A stretch of DNA of 64,000 nucleotides from CAYMUN01 sp964393835 (GCA_964393835.1 CAYMUN010000001.1:26184-90183); one strand, 5' to 3'; numbered from the stretch's first letter, positions 31,859-41,103 are shown. The notes: generated by a model from the sequence alone, not told the origin. Made by a program: numbers and translations.

Positions 31859-33004
31859 CTATTTGGCGCCCGGGTAGCTGTTGCCGGCATCCGTCACGAA
31901 CAGATCGTGGGGATGACTCTCGGTCAGAGAAGCATTGGTAATCCGCCGTAAAACGGCCGTCTGCCATAGCCCGGTAATACTGGCAGCCCCGGCATAATAA
32001 AAGCCCGACTTAACGCCCTCTAGCATTGTGGCAGCCACCAAATCCAATTTGCCGCTGCAGGGCACCAGACCCTCGACACCCTCGGCCACCAACACGCTCT
32101 TGTCGGTGTAGCTCTTACCGTGGAATTCGTCTTCTGAGCTAATCTGCTTGCCCCGCTTCATAGCGGCAATTGAGCCCATACCCCGGTAACCTTTAAAACG
32201 ATAGGTTTTGGCGCCATTCACAATGCTTTGGAAGCGGGCCGGCACCTGATCTTTGGTGAATTCCATAATCTCGCCGGGTGACTCCTCGGTTGCCGCAAAC
32301 AGCCTGCCCATCATAACCGTCGATGCGCCGGCTGCCAGGGCTTTGGTAATATCACCGGAGTAGTTAATGCCACCGTCGGCGATAACCGGCACGTGATGTT
32401 TGTGGGCCACCGCGGCCGTTTCGAGAATGGCCGTCAGCTGGGGTACGCCCATGCCGGAAACGATGCGGGTAGTACAGATCGCGCCGGGGCCCATACCGAC
32501 TCGCAGGCCATCAACGCCAGCATCAATTAAAGCTTGGGCCCCCTCGGTAGTAGCGACACTGCCAGCAATTACTTCGACCGCGTGGTGCTTTTTGATTAAG
32601 GTCAGGGCTTCAATAACATATTTGGAAAAACCATGGGCTGAATCGACGACAATAACATCGACGCCGGCCCCCACCAAAGCCTCAACTCGCTCCTCGTAGC
32701 CCGGGCTAGACCCTACCGCCGCACCGACTAATTGACCGGCTTGCTTGACCTTGATAACTTCGGCCACCTGCTGTTTGATAGTCAGGTTGCGGTGGATAAT
32801 ACCGATACCGCCGAATTTGCCGAGGGCAATTGCCAGGCGGCTTTCAGTCACGGTATCCATCGGCGAAGCCACTAGCGGCACCTGGAGCTTAATCTTTTTA
32901 GTCAGTTGGCTACCGAGGTCAATCTCAGAACGAGAAAACCCGGCATAGCCGGGTTTGAGAAGTACGTCGTCAAAAGTAAGTGCGGGAATGTCACTAATCT
33001 GCAT
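31859..33004 (-). CDS. guaB: IMP dehydrogenase without CBS domains
   Basis: This enzyme oxidises IMP to XMP in GMP synthesis. The 381-residue protein keeps the catalytic barrel: ALTFDDVLLKPGYAGFSRSE, VASPMDTVTE, the active-site Cys in MGPGAICTTR near residue 178, and the flap YRGMGSIAAM near 272. The two CBS domains that usually sit after HRNLTIKQQVAEV (some 110 residues) are absent, so the usual nucleotide control through them cannot operate. A GMP reductase is a possible alternative by length. TAGAAT ends five bases before the ATG. Confidence 0.85.
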   Translation of the reverse strand: MQISDIPALTFDDVLLKPGYAGFSRSEIDLGSQLTKKIKLQVPLVASPMDTVTESRLAIALGKFGGIGIIHRNLTIKQQVAEVIKVKQAGQLVGAAVGSSPGYEERVEALVGAGVDVIVVDSAHGFSKYVIEALTLIKKHHAVEVIAGSVATTEGAQALIDAGVDGLRVGMGPGAICTTRIVSGMGVPQLTAILETAAVAHKHHVPVIADGGINYSGDITKALAAGASTVMMGRLFAATEESPGEIMEFTKDQVPARFQSIVNGAKTYRFKGYRGMGSIAAMKRGKQISSEDEFHGKSYTDKSVLVAEGVEGLVPCSGKLDLVAATMLEGVKSGFYYAGAASITGLWQTAVLRRITNASLTESHPHDLFVTDAGNSYPGAK

Positions 33005-33058
33005 AATCCATTCTACCCCGTAGCCACTGCCATTGTCAAAGTCTTCTCAGCAGCCGCC

Positions 33059-35596
33059 TCATAGCCGCTCGGCGTCAAGTTTGGCTTTAGTGCCAGCGGC
33101 GATGGCATCCAACACCGCGGTCGCTTCTTTGTCGGTCAAGGTGCGATTGGTGGCGGTAATGGTAACGCGAAAGGTAAAGTTTTTGTGGCTGGTATCGCCG
33201 GGCTTTTGGTAGATGTCGACGGGCTCCAGCTGAATATGGGTGTCGTCAGGAGCGTTGGCGCCTAATTCTCGACTGACGACTTCATGTACGCTAGCATAGC
33301 TATGCGTGGCTGACAGGCGCAGGGTGATGTCCTGCTTAACGGCCGGGAAACGAAACAGTGGCGCATAGCTTGGCCCGGCAGCCAGCGACGGGCCCAACAC
33401 AGTAGTATCGATTTCAAAACCGGCGCTAAATTTAGGTAGCTTGAGGGCTCGTCTGACGGCCGGCTTGAATTCGCCGATAATCCCCAAAAAAGTATTATCC
33501 AAATAAACCAGGGCGGCCCGCTGGGGATCATATGGTTGTACCACCGGATACGCTTGCAGATCATCACTAATCGGTCGAAATTCCAGCCAAGCGAGTGGGG
33601 CCAGCTGCGTTAAATAAGTAGCCGCCTGGTAATAGGCTGCGCCGCTTTTTGGCACTTTGTCGCTGGCAGCGATCATCAAAGCCGTGAATTCAAACTCTCG
33701 CGGCAGGCCGTCATCCTCACGCTGGTCAAGACTGTGGGTTTTACCCAGTTCAAACAAGGTAAATTCGTCGTAACCGGCCTTGATATTGGCATGGACTTTT
33801 TCAAGCAGACTGGGCATCAGGCTCATCCGGTAATATTGCAGGTCGGGACTGAGCGCGTTGCTGATTTCAAAAGCTTGGGCTTTATCTTGGCCGATCTTGT
33901 CGAGCAGCCTACCGTGGACAAAACTATAGGTCAGCACCTCGTTGGCACCGGCTCGACTGAGCCGATCCCGGACTTCGGATTTTAGATCAAGCAGCGGATC
34001 CCGGGTAGTCGGGGCGAGATCTCGCATTGGCAGCCGCAGGGGTAGTTTGTCAAAGCCGTGCAGGCGGCCGACTTCTTCGACTACGTCTTCGCGCTGCTCG
34101 ATATCAGTTCGCCAAAACGGCGCCGTGACGGTCAATTCTTCGTCACGTAACGCAACTTTGAATTCAACGTTTTCCAGCAGCCGCTTCATGTCCTTGGCAG
34201 ACAGTTGCAGCCCCAGTCGGACATTGATAAATTCACTGCTGAGCGTCACCGGTAGATATAGCGAACCCCGTTCCATGATAGCCGGATCTAAGTGGTTATC
34301 ATCGATCTCGTGACTGGCGGCTACGCCGCCGGCGTGTTCATGAATTTCATCGACGATCTTATTGAGCACCGCCAGGTTTTGCAGCGGGCTTTGGCCTTTG
34401 GTAAAGCGCGTCGTCGCGTCAGTAAACAAGCCATGCTCCATGGAAGTCCGCCGTATCGAATACATATCAAAGGTAGCCGATTCGAGAATGATATTTTTAG
34501 TCCGCTCATCGACCTCGGTTTCGGCTCCGCCCATCACGCCGCCAACACCAATTAATTGTGTTTCGGTGGCGATCATAATGGCTTCGGGCCGCGGCTCCAG
34601 CTCTTTGCCATTTAGTAGCTTGACCTTTTCGCCAGGCTTGGGATTGCGCACTACCAGCCTAGCGCCATCACCGCCACTGAGGGCTTTGACCTTATCATAA
34701 TCATAGGCATGCAACGGCTGGCCGGTCTCGAGCATGAAAAAATTAGTGTAATCGACAATGTTATTGATAGATTTCTGGCCGACTTTGGCAAGCTCTACCT
34801 GCAGCCAGGTGGGGCTCGGGCCAACCTGGACTTCACCCATCGTTATAGCCGTAAAGCGCGGCACCAGCTCGGGCAACTCATTTTGGACAGCTAAAGGCAA
34901 CTGCTCTGTGGCTACAGCCGGGAATTCGGGCTGAGGCGTATACCAGTCCGGGCTTTTAAAAGCCAGGCCCTGAATGCCGGCCAGCTCACGGGCGATACCA
35001 AGGAAACCAAAGGCATCCGGCCGATGGGTAAACATCTTGTTTTCAATGTCGATGACCGCATCACCCGCTAAATTAAAGGCCTCGGCAAACTGAGTGCCCG
35101 GCTTGATATCGCCGTCAATCGTCAGGATACCGGCATGGCTGTCACCGAGGGCCAACTCTTTGGGGCTAGCTAACATGCCGTTGCTGACCTGTCCGCGAAT
35201 CTCACGGGCCTCGAGCACAAAAGGTTGGGTGTCGTCGACAGTATTTGGCACCGTAGTGCCGGGCGGTAGCCAAGCAACCAGCAGACCCTCACGGACATTG
35301 GGCGCGCCGCAAACTACTTGGACACGGCCGTTTGCATCCCGGGTCACGTCTTTGGCTTTACCGCCATCATCAATTTTACAGAGGCTAAGTTTGTCGGCAT
35401 CGGGGTGCTTTTCGCAGGCTACAACTTTGGCGACGATTATACCCTCATATTTTTTACCGATGTCAGTGACTTCATCGACCGCCCCCAGCTGGGCGCCAAT
35501 CTTTTCGACTAACCTATCGATTCCATCCGGAGCAATCTCAGCAGCACTGCCATAGCGCTGGTTGATTCCCCGCAGGGTATTGAGGCTGAATTTCAT
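33059..35596 (-). CDS. pheT: Phenylalanine--tRNA ligase subunit beta
   Basis: The 845-residue beta subunit binds tRNA-Phe and edits misacylated products. It has the N-terminal tRNA-binding OB domain (YEGIIVAKVVACEKHPDADK), B3/B4 editing domain, B5 domain, a catalytic-like core and a C-terminal FDX-ACB anticodon domain that ends in FTFRVTITATNRTLTDKEA. The ATG overlaps the pheS stop by four bases, so the two subunits are made together as an alpha2-beta2 enzyme. It is slightly longer than the usual 800 residues. Confidence 0.96.
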   Translation of the reverse strand: MKFSLNTLRGINQRYGSAAEIAPDGIDRLVEKIGAQLGAVDEVTDIGKKYEGIIVAKVVACEKHPDADKLSLCKIDDGGKAKDVTRDANGRVQVVCGAPNVREGLLVAWLPPGTTVPNTVDDTQPFVLEAREIRGQVSNGMLASPKELALGDSHAGILTIDGDIKPGTQFAEAFNLAGDAVIDIENKMFTHRPDAFGFLGIARELAGIQGLAFKSPDWYTPQPEFPAVATEQLPLAVQNELPELVPRFTAITMGEVQVGPSPTWLQVELAKVGQKSINNIVDYTNFFMLETGQPLHAYDYDKVKALSGGDGARLVVRNPKPGEKVKLLNGKELEPRPEAIMIATETQLIGVGGVMGGAETEVDERTKNIILESATFDMYSIRRTSMEHGLFTDATTRFTKGQSPLQNLAVLNKIVDEIHEHAGGVAASHEIDDNHLDPAIMERGSLYLPVTLSSEFINVRLGLQLSAKDMKRLLENVEFKVALRDEELTVTAPFWRTDIEQREDVVEEVGRLHGFDKLPLRLPMRDLAPTTRDPLLDLKSEVRDRLSRAGANEVLTYSFVHGRLLDKIGQDKAQAFEISNALSPDLQYYRMSLMPSLLEKVHANIKAGYDEFTLFELGKTHSLDQREDDGLPREFEFTALMIAASDKVPKSGAAYYQAATYLTQLAPLAWLEFRPISDDLQAYPVVQPYDPQRAALVYLDNTFLGIIGEFKPAVRRALKLPKFSAGFEIDTTVLGPSLAAGPSYAPLFRFPAVKQDITLRLSATHSYASVHEVVSRELGANAPDDTHIQLEPVDIYQKPGDTSHKNFTFRVTITATNRTLTDKEATAVLDAIAAGTKAKLDAERL

Positions 35597-36627
35597 GAGA
35601 ACTGCCTCAAAAAGTCGAGTTTGGCGGAGTGGAAATTACGGACATCCTCGATGCCGTGTTTCATCATCACCAGGCGGTCAATGCCACCACCCCAGGCAAA
35701 GCCGGTGTAGACATTGGTATCGATGCCAGCGGCGTGCAAAACATTGGGGTGAATCATGCCGCAACCCAGCAGCTCAATCCAGCCGGCTTGCGAGCACACC
35801 GGGCAGCCTTTTTTGTCACAAAACGGGCAACTCAGCATAAACTCGAAACTCGGCTCGGTGAACGGGAAATAAAACGGATTAGTTTTGACTTCTAGTTCTT
35901 TGCCATAATATTCCTGCAAAAAAGTTTTAAGGGTGGCGATCAGGTGGCCGGCGTTGATGCCCTTGTCAACATAGACACCCTCTAGTTGATAAAACGTATG
36001 CTCATGGCGGGCATCAAGATCTTCGTTACGAAACACCCGACCCGGGATGACGGCAGCGATCGCCCGGCCCTGTTCCAGATCGGCTTTATGCTTTTGCAGG
36101 ACACGGTGTTGCATGGTACTGGTGTGCGCCGGCGCGATGAACTGGCTGTCATTGCCGTCAGTTTGGGTCGTCATAAAGGTATCATAATCGTCTCGGGCCG
36201 GGTGCCCTTCCGGGAAATTCAGCGATCCAAACATGTGGAAATCATCGTCAATCTCCCGCGATTCGACAGCCGTGAACCCCATGCGATAAAAAATATCGAG
36301 AATAGTATCTAATTCGCTCATCAACGGATGGCGGCTGCCGTGGTCGGCGCTCAACAGGCGCGGTCGCTCAGCAACCGCCACATTGACATCAAACGGCGCC
36401 GTGATATCAATTGGCGGCAGGGTCTCGGTTTTGGCTTGTGATGCCGCGAGTAGGCTGGTGAGCTCCTGGCGCAACTGATTTACGGCCTGCCCAAATGCCG
36501 CTCTCTCCGCCGCCGGCCGGGTTTTTAGCTCGTCAAACAGAGCCCGCAGCTCAGGGCTGCGAAATACCGTTTGGTCACCCTCGGCAGCCCGCTTTTTTAA
36601 TCCCTCAGCCAGTTTCTGGTCAATCAT
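35593..36627 (-). CDS. pheS: Phenylalanine--tRNA ligase subunit alpha
   Basis: This 344-residue subunit contains the class II aminoacylation site. An N-terminal helical arm (residues 1-85) is followed by motif 2 (GRVFRNEDLDARHEHTFYQL) and motif 3 near the end (GFAWGGGIDRLVMMKHGI). A CPFCDKKGCPVC stretch near residue 260, ahead of GWIELLGCGMIHPNVL, forms a likely zinc knuckle seen in some bacterial PheS. It is the first gene of pheST; an extended -10 box TGGTACAAT is followed by AGGGGG and the ATG. Confidence 0.96.
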   Translation of the reverse strand: MIDQKLAEGLKKRAAEGDQTVFRSPELRALFDELKTRPAAERAAFGQAVNQLRQELTSLLAASQAKTETLPPIDITAPFDVNVAVAERPRLLSADHGSRHPLMSELDTILDIFYRMGFTAVESREIDDDFHMFGSLNFPEGHPARDDYDTFMTTQTDGNDSQFIAPAHTSTMQHRVLQKHKADLEQGRAIAAVIPGRVFRNEDLDARHEHTFYQLEGVYVDKGINAGHLIATLKTFLQEYYGKELEVKTNPFYFPFTEPSFEFMLSCPFCDKKGCPVCSQAGWIELLGCGMIHPNVLHAAGIDTNVYTGFAWGGGIDRLVMMKHGIEDVRNFHSAKLDFLRQFS

Positions 36628-36639
36628 AATCTGCCCCCT

Positions 36640-36648
36640 ATTGTACCA
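36640..36648 (-). promoter_or_regulatory. pheST promoter
   Basis: The extended -10 TGGTACAAT on the minus strand ends twelve bases before the ATG at 36627; AGGGGG lies between as a Shine-Dalgarno sequence. Confidence 0.55.
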
Positions 36649-36693
36649 GAGGTGCTAAAATAAGGATAAGATTAATCTAGACAAGGACTCCCC

Positions 36694-36735
36694 ATGGGTT
36701 TATATAGTAAAATCACTGCGAGCCTCCAGCTATAA
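36694..36735 (+). CDS. Putative 13-residue leader peptide upstream of yajQ
   Basis: The frame MGLYSKITASLQL starts at 36694 with AAGGA six bases before it. Its TAA shares its last base with the ATG of yajQ (TAATG). The main gene has no Shine-Dalgarno sequence of its own. Confidence 0.45.
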   Translation: MGLYSKITASLQL

Positions 36736-37229
36736 TGGCGAATTTTTCTTTTGATATCGTTAGCACATACGACAAGGCTGAGATGAACAATGTCTTTGAC
36801 CAAGTGCAGCGCGAGATCACCGGCCGCTATGATTTTAAGGGCACGCTAGCGGCTATCGAGTGGCTCGGCGACAAGGTGGGTTTCAAAATCACTGGCAGCG
36901 GCGATTGGCAGATCGACGCCATCCTTGATATCGTCCGCAAAAAGCTGGCCGCCCGCGAGCAGAGCCAAAAAGTCCTCGACACCAGCCAAGAAATTACTGA
37001 ATCCAACCTCAAGACCACCAAAGAAGTTCCTTTTAAGCAAGGGCTGGATCAGCCTAAAGCCAAAAAGATCACCGCCCTTTTGCGAGAGCAGTTTCCCAAA
37101 GTCAAAACCCAGATCCAGGGCGACGCCGTCCGTGTCACCTCTAACAGCAAGGACGACCTCCAAGCTGTTATGCAGCTGCTGCGCGCCCAGGACTTTGACT
37201 TCCCCCTGGCCTTTGACAACTTCCGCTAG
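36735..37229 (+). CDS. YajQ family nucleotide-binding protein
   Basis: This 164-residue protein belongs to the YajQ family, two ferredoxin-like domains known to bind nucleotides, including cyclic di-GMP in some species. It starts ANFSFDIVSTYDKAEMNNVF and contains ITGRYDFKG, LDTSQEITESNLKTTKEV and the C-terminal DDLQAVMQLLRAQDFDFPL, all typical. Length matches the family. A 13-codon upstream frame overlaps its start, so its translation may depend on the leader. It converges on the RHH gene. Confidence 0.93.
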   Translation: MANFSFDIVSTYDKAEMNNVFDQVQREITGRYDFKGTLAAIEWLGDKVGFKITGSGDWQIDAILDIVRKKLAAREQSQKVLDTSQEITESNLKTTKEVPFKQGLDQPKAKKITALLREQFPKVKTQIQGDAVRVTSNSKDDLQAVMQLLRAQDFDFPLAFDNFR

Positions 37230-37235
37230 CCGGGC

Positions 37236-37493
37236 TTACTCGTAGTATCTCTTACCTTTGAGCGTCTTGTTGAAATAGGCCATGGCCAGCCGCCGCCGCA
37301 ACACCATGAGGGCCTCCTCGGGCTCCATTTCACCGCACGCCCGATCATATTGTCTCAGGTAATCGAGCAAAGCCTGACGAATCACATCGCTGCGCGACGT
37401 GTAATCCCGCTTGGCCGTATCATCCACTCTCTTAAGCAAGGATTCCTGGATGGTCAAAGTAATCTTTACGCTTAACTCCTTAGCTTTTGACAT
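37236..37493 (-). CDS. Ribbon-helix-helix (CopG-like) transcriptional regulator
   Basis: This 85-residue DNA-binding protein has the short beta strand VKITLTIQESLLKRV at residues 9-23 followed by helix-turn-helix TSRSDVIRQALLDYL at 32-46; two chains form the DNA-contacting ribbon. An acidic and then basic tail follows (PEEALMVLRRRLAMAYF). The start at 37493 has AAGGAGG eight bases upstream. No toxin gene follows it, so a self-acting repressor or a regulator of the divergent hydrolase gene is more likely than an antitoxin. Direct repeats at 37590-37619 may be its site. Confidence 0.85.
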   Translation of the reverse strand: MSKAKELSVKITLTIQESLLKRVDDTAKRDYTSRSDVIRQALLDYLRQYDRACGEMEPEEALMVLRRRLAMAYFNKTLKGKRYYE

Positions 37494-37515
37494 GGCTAGC
37501 TCCTCCTTGACCATG

Positions 37516-37524
37516 ACTATAGCA
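37516..37524 (-). promoter_or_regulatory. Extended -10 promoter of the RHH regulator
   Basis: TGCTATAGT on the minus strand gives a leader of about 17 bases that starts close to the AAGGAGG ribosome site. Confidence 0.5.
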
Positions 37525-37589
37525 AGGGGTTTAGCGGGCACATAGAATTAGCTGTACTTTATACCTCTTTTTTAATCTACCCGTAATAA

Positions 37590-37619
37590 CCCTTGCAATA
37601 TAACCCTGCAATCCTGCAA
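37590..37619. promoter_or_regulatory. Direct repeats CCCTTGCAA / CCCTGCAA / TCCTGCAA
   Basis: Three copies of a TGCAA-ending repeat lie at 37590-37598, 37604-37611 and 37612-37619 between the RHH gene and the GH63-like gene. RHH proteins often bind tandem repeats, so this is a candidate operator. Confidence 0.4.
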
Positions 37620-37681
37620 GCGATTGTTTGATACTCTATCTGACATCACATTAGCTTGAGGTAGTTTATACTTTGTATAGC

Positions 37682-39016
37682 ATGTCTAAAGAAATAATCA
37701 CAAAGCCGGATCTCTTACAGCAGGCTACGGCTGTGTTGGAAATGAACGACCGGGGCACCTATACCCAGCCAGCCCAAGGCACCTATCCGCACCAGTGGCT
37801 GTGGGACAGCTGCTTTATCGCTATCGGCCGACGGCACCTCGATACTGAGCGAGCCAAGACCGAGCTGCTCAGCTTGCTGCGGGGGCAGTGGCACAATGGC
37901 ATGCTGCCCAACCTGACTTTCAGGGATGATCCGCAGTACCGCGCCGATCGCAACGTTTGGCGCAGTTGGGTTAATCCGTTCGCCCCAAACGATGTCACGA
38001 CTAGCGGTATCACCCAGCCACCGATGCTAGCCGAAGCCGTCGTCCAGGTCGGCGCTAAAATGGCTTGGCCGGAGCGCCGCAGTTGGTATCGAATGGTCTA
38101 CCCCGCCCTCCTAGCCCATCATCAATGGCTCTACCATGAGCGTGACCCCCACGGCGAGGGCTTGGTGCTGCTTATTCACCCCTGGGAAACCGGCCTCGAT
38201 AACACCCCGCCCTGGATGAATGAAATGCACGAGCATTTATTGCCCCTATGGATCCGCAGCGTCGCCCGACTCAAACTTGACCGCGTCATGAAGCTGTTTC
38301 GCCGCGACGTGCATTCGCTGCCCGAGGAGCAACGGGTCTCGATGCTCGATAGTCTGGCGATGTTTGATATCCAGCGGCGGTTACGTCGCAAAGGCTACGA
38401 CATTAATAAAATTCTCGACCATTCGCTGTTTAGCATCGAAGATCTGACCTTCAATAGCGTATTCATCCGGGCCAACAGTCACCTGCGCGACATCGCCAAA
38501 TCCTTGCGCGAGGAACTGCCCGAGGAACTGCTGGAGGGCATGACCAAGACCGAAAAGGCCCTGGAGCAATTATGGGATCCCTACTCCGGCCAGTACTACT
38601 CGCGCGATTTCGTCACCCATCGCTTGCTCAAAATCCCGACCGTGGCGGCGCTGATGCCGCTGTACGCCGGCTCCATCAGCCCGGAGCGCGCCGCCCAGCT
38701 GGTAAAATTGCTCGAAAACGAGCACACCTTTGGCCCGGCCTACCCGGTACCCAGCGTCCCGACCAGTTCGTTTTGGTTTAAAGAAAAGGGCTACTGGCAG
38801 GGGCCATCGTGGGTCAACACCAACTGGCTAGTGATCAAAGGACTAGAAAACTACGGCTTTACAGACCATGCCGCCGCGCTCCGCGAAACCACGCTCGAAA
38901 TGGTCGACAAGCATGGCTGCTGGGAATATTTCGACCCCTTGAACGGCGATCCGGCCGGCGCCCCTAATTTCTCCTGGACGGCCGCCCTGACCATCGATCT
39001 CCTCAAAACCAAGTGA
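37682..39016 (+). CDS. GH63-like glycoside hydrolase (alpha/alpha toroid)
   Basis: This 444-residue protein resembles the (alpha/alpha)6 toroid glycosidases of family GH63, related to trehalase and glucosylglycerate or mannosylglycerate hydrolases. Features are GTYPHQWLWDSCFIAIG near residue 31, RGQWHNGMLPN, LLIHPWETGLDNTPPW with a likely acid residue, QGPSWVNTNWLVIKGL near 380 and FDPLNGDPAGAPNFSWT near the end. There is no signal peptide, so it acts in the cytoplasm on a compatible-solute or storage glucoside; the substrate is not certain. TATACT ends nine bases before the ATG. Its stop abuts that of rmuC. Confidence 0.85.
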   Translation: MSKEIITKPDLLQQATAVLEMNDRGTYTQPAQGTYPHQWLWDSCFIAIGRRHLDTERAKTELLSLLRGQWHNGMLPNLTFRDDPQYRADRNVWRSWVNPFAPNDVTTSGITQPPMLAEAVVQVGAKMAWPERRSWYRMVYPALLAHHQWLYHERDPHGEGLVLLIHPWETGLDNTPPWMNEMHEHLLPLWIRSVARLKLDRVMKLFRRDVHSLPEEQRVSMLDSLAMFDIQRRLRRKGYDINKILDHSLFSIEDLTFNSVFIRANSHLRDIAKSLREELPEELLEGMTKTEKALEQLWDPYSGQYYSRDFVTHRLLKIPTVAALMPLYAGSISPERAAQLVKLLENEHTFGPAYPVPSVPTSSFWFKEKGYWQGPSWVNTNWLVIKGLENYGFTDHAAALRETTLEMVDKHGCWEYFDPLNGDPAGAPNFSWTAALTIDLLKTK

Positions 39017-40090
39017 TTAGTCTTCTTGCTGCGGTTTGTCGAGTAACAGCGGCTCGACGCCGGGGGAGGTGGCCGAGATTTTGACGATATCTTTGTCGAC
39101 TTTTTTGAGCTCTTTGTGGGCGGTGTTGTAGTGGCTGACGGTGGTGCCGAGGGAGTTGCCGAGCTTTTGCATGTAGGTTTCGTAGGTGATTAGGTGACGG
39201 CCCAGCTCGCCGACGCGCAGCTGGATCTCTTTGGTCTGCTCCTCGATCTGCAAACCACGCAAACCCTGCAAAACGGTCTGCAAATAGGCCATAAACGACG
39301 TCGGGCTAACGATGATCACCTTTTTGTCGCGAAAGGCGTACTCGATAAGGTCGCGGGCACTGGTGTTGGCGGTACCGACCTTGTTGATGAGCAGGTCATA
39401 ATAAATCGCTTCCGACGGGATAAACATAAAGGCAAAATCCATGGTGCCTTCGCTGGGCCGGATATATTTGGCCGTTTCGTCGATGCGGTTTTTGAGGTCG
39501 GCTTTGAACTGCTTGATAATGATATCTTTGGCGGCCTTGTCTTTGGTTTCCAGGATGCGGTTGTAATTCTCGACACTAAATTTGCTGTCGACCGGCAGCA
39601 TCACCTGCTTGTCAAGAAAGATCACAGCGTCGACGATCTCGCCGTCAGCAAAACGATACTGGAGTTTGAAGCGATCCGGCGGCAGGACATTTTCCAGTAC
39701 CTGGGTTAGCAGGTACTCACCAAGCACGCCGCGCTGCTTGGGATTACCGAGGACATTTTGGAGAATTTTGAGTTCATCAGTGATATTCATCACCTGTTTG
39801 TTGGATTCTTTGAGCTCCGTCAAGTTACGGGTGACTTCGGCGATCAGCTTGCGGCTCTCACTGGATTCTTTTTGCAGGCTGCCCATCATCATGGCCTGGT
39901 TTTTTTCGAAGCGTTCGCCAAGCTGTGATTGCAGACCGTCTTTGAGTTTGGTGATGTCTTCGCTCAGCCGGGTTAAATCCTGCTTTAACAGCAACGCGCT
40001 GCTAGTGTCTCCGCCTTGGTTGGAACGGCGCAGCAGCACCACCAGCAACACAACTACCAGACCTCCTAAAACTATAACCGCGGTCTCCAT
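39017..40090 (-). CDS. rmuC: DNA recombination protein RmuC
   Basis: This 357-residue protein has an N-terminal membrane anchor (residues 3-20), a coiled coil of about 100 residues and a RmuC domain with the nuclease-like fold, seen in KQRGVLGEYLLTQVLENVLP, ILDKQVMLPVDSKFSVENY-like strand (FLDKQVMLPVDSKFSVENY) and KKVIIVSPTSFMAYL. RmuC limits rearrangements at inverted repeats in E. coli. The extended -10 box TGCTACAAT ends six bases before the ATG. Confidence 0.92.
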   Translation of the reverse strand: METAVIVLGGLVVVLLVVLLRRSNQGGDTSSALLLKQDLTRLSEDITKLKDGLQSQLGERFEKNQAMMMGSLQKESSESRKLIAEVTRNLTELKESNKQVMNITDELKILQNVLGNPKQRGVLGEYLLTQVLENVLPPDRFKLQYRFADGEIVDAVIFLDKQVMLPVDSKFSVENYNRILETKDKAAKDIIIKQFKADLKNRIDETAKYIRPSEGTMDFAFMFIPSEAIYYDLLINKVGTANTSARDLIEYAFRDKKVIIVSPTSFMAYLQTVLQGLRGLQIEEQTKEIQLRVGELGRHLITYETYMQKLGNSLGTTVSHYNTAHKELKKVDKDIVKISATSPGVEPLLLDKPQQED

Positions 40091-40096
40091 GTTTCT

Positions 40097-40105
40097 ATTG
40101 TAGCA
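40097..40105 (-). promoter_or_regulatory. rmuC extended -10 promoter
   Basis: TGCTACAAT on the minus strand ends six bases before the ATG at 40090. Confidence 0.6.
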
Positions 40106-40120
40106 ACTTTCCTTTGAGAA

Positions 40121-40351
40121 CTATTGCTGGGTGGCTGGCAGCCTGCCGTCACATATCGCCTGGTCAGTCGAGGGCCCCACCAGCGGGCCAGTAGGCTCGT
40201 TATCCACGGCGGCGGCTCGCGCGCAAGCCTCTTGGCGGGCAGATTTATGGAGCGTCGAATGGTACAACTGGTAGCCGACAAAAAACGCTGCCAGCACTGA
40301 AACGGCGCAAAACAGTATGAAGGTTGGTGAGTCTTTGAGGATTCGTATCAT
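40121..40351 (-). CDS. Small single-pass membrane protein
   Basis: This 76-residue protein has one membrane segment at residues 10-28 (TFILFCAVSVLAAFFVGYQL) and an outside tail with two cysteines (QEACARA and QAICDGR), possibly a disulfide. I do not recognise a family. Its ATG overlaps the stop of the L,D-transpeptidase gene by four bases, so it is made together with that enzyme and may act in the cell envelope. Confidence 0.7.
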   Translation of the reverse strand: MIRILKDSPTFILFCAVSVLAAFFVGYQLYHSTLHKSARQEACARAAAVDNEPTGPLVGPSTDQAICDGRLPATQQ

Positions 40352-41103
40352 GCTTCAATGATTAGTGTGGTGCCGACAGCCGACCAGTTATACAACCATT
40401 TTGAGGCGCCGAGTGGCAGCTCGATACAACCGTGCGAAGCGTCGGCCGAGTTAGGATCGACTTTGCCAAAGGCGCTGTCCGCCCGCCAGGTGGCGTCATG
40501 GAATCCATAGGTACCGTACTGGTTATTGAGAAATGGCATCCAGTAGTAGACTGAGTCATTCCAGCTGCCGGTTTCATCGCTGCCGCTCAGGGTTGTGTCA
40601 GTGACTTTGCCATAGATCTTATAGGTACCCGGCGGTGTCAGCGTAGAAGCGTGGGCCAACATGCCGGTGATGATCGCTGACTGGCGCACCGTTTTACTGC
40701 CCTCACAAGCCCACAGGTGGCGCTGGCTGACACTGACCAGGATAAGCTTATCCAGGGAGTTGCCAGCGCAGCGATCCGCCGACTTAGCAGGCTGGGCGAC
40801 AGCCGCAGCCACCGGAGTAGTAATCGGAGCTTGATTTTGCGGCTGAACACTCGAGGATTTGGAAGCGACCGGTGACTTTTGGGCACTGTGGTTATATGAA
40901 AGCAACATCGGTAGGCCGGCCAAAGCTACGACAGCCACAATTATAAAAAAGACTTTGTTTTTAGGGATTAATTTAGCACGGCTAGTCGTCAGATAGGCGG
41001 GCCGGGCGGGAGCTGTAACTGGGCGGCGATTGGAATGGTAATACGAATAGCTGCCCAGGCTGCCGGGGCGAACGGTTTTGCTTTCGAGCGTAGGGGAATT
41101 CAT
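40348..41103 (-). CDS. L,D-transpeptidase (YkuD family), membrane anchored
   Basis: This 251-residue envelope enzyme would cross-link peptidoglycan or attach proteins to it. A cytoplasmic N-terminus of about 50 residues is followed by a membrane segment (VFFIIVAVVALAGLPML, residues 51-67), a linker rich in Ser, Pro and Gln, and a YkuD domain with MPFLNNQYGTYGFHDATW near 190-206 and the catalytic ADASHGCIELP near 219-229. An 8-residue spacing around Cys fits the family. A 14-codon frame upstream ends in TGA overlapping the ATG, and the gene has no Shine-Dalgarno sequence of its own. Confidence 0.92.
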   Translation of the reverse strand: MNSPTLESKTVRPGSLGSYSYYHSNRRPVTAPARPAYLTTSRAKLIPKNKVFFIIVAVVALAGLPMLLSYNHSAQKSPVASKSSSVQPQNQAPITTPVAAAVAQPAKSADRCAGNSLDKLILVSVSQRHLWACEGSKTVRQSAIITGMLAHASTLTPPGTYKIYGKVTDTTLSGSDETGSWNDSVYYWMPFLNNQYGTYGFHDATWRADSAFGKVDPNSADASHGCIELPLGASKWLYNWSAVGTTLIIEA

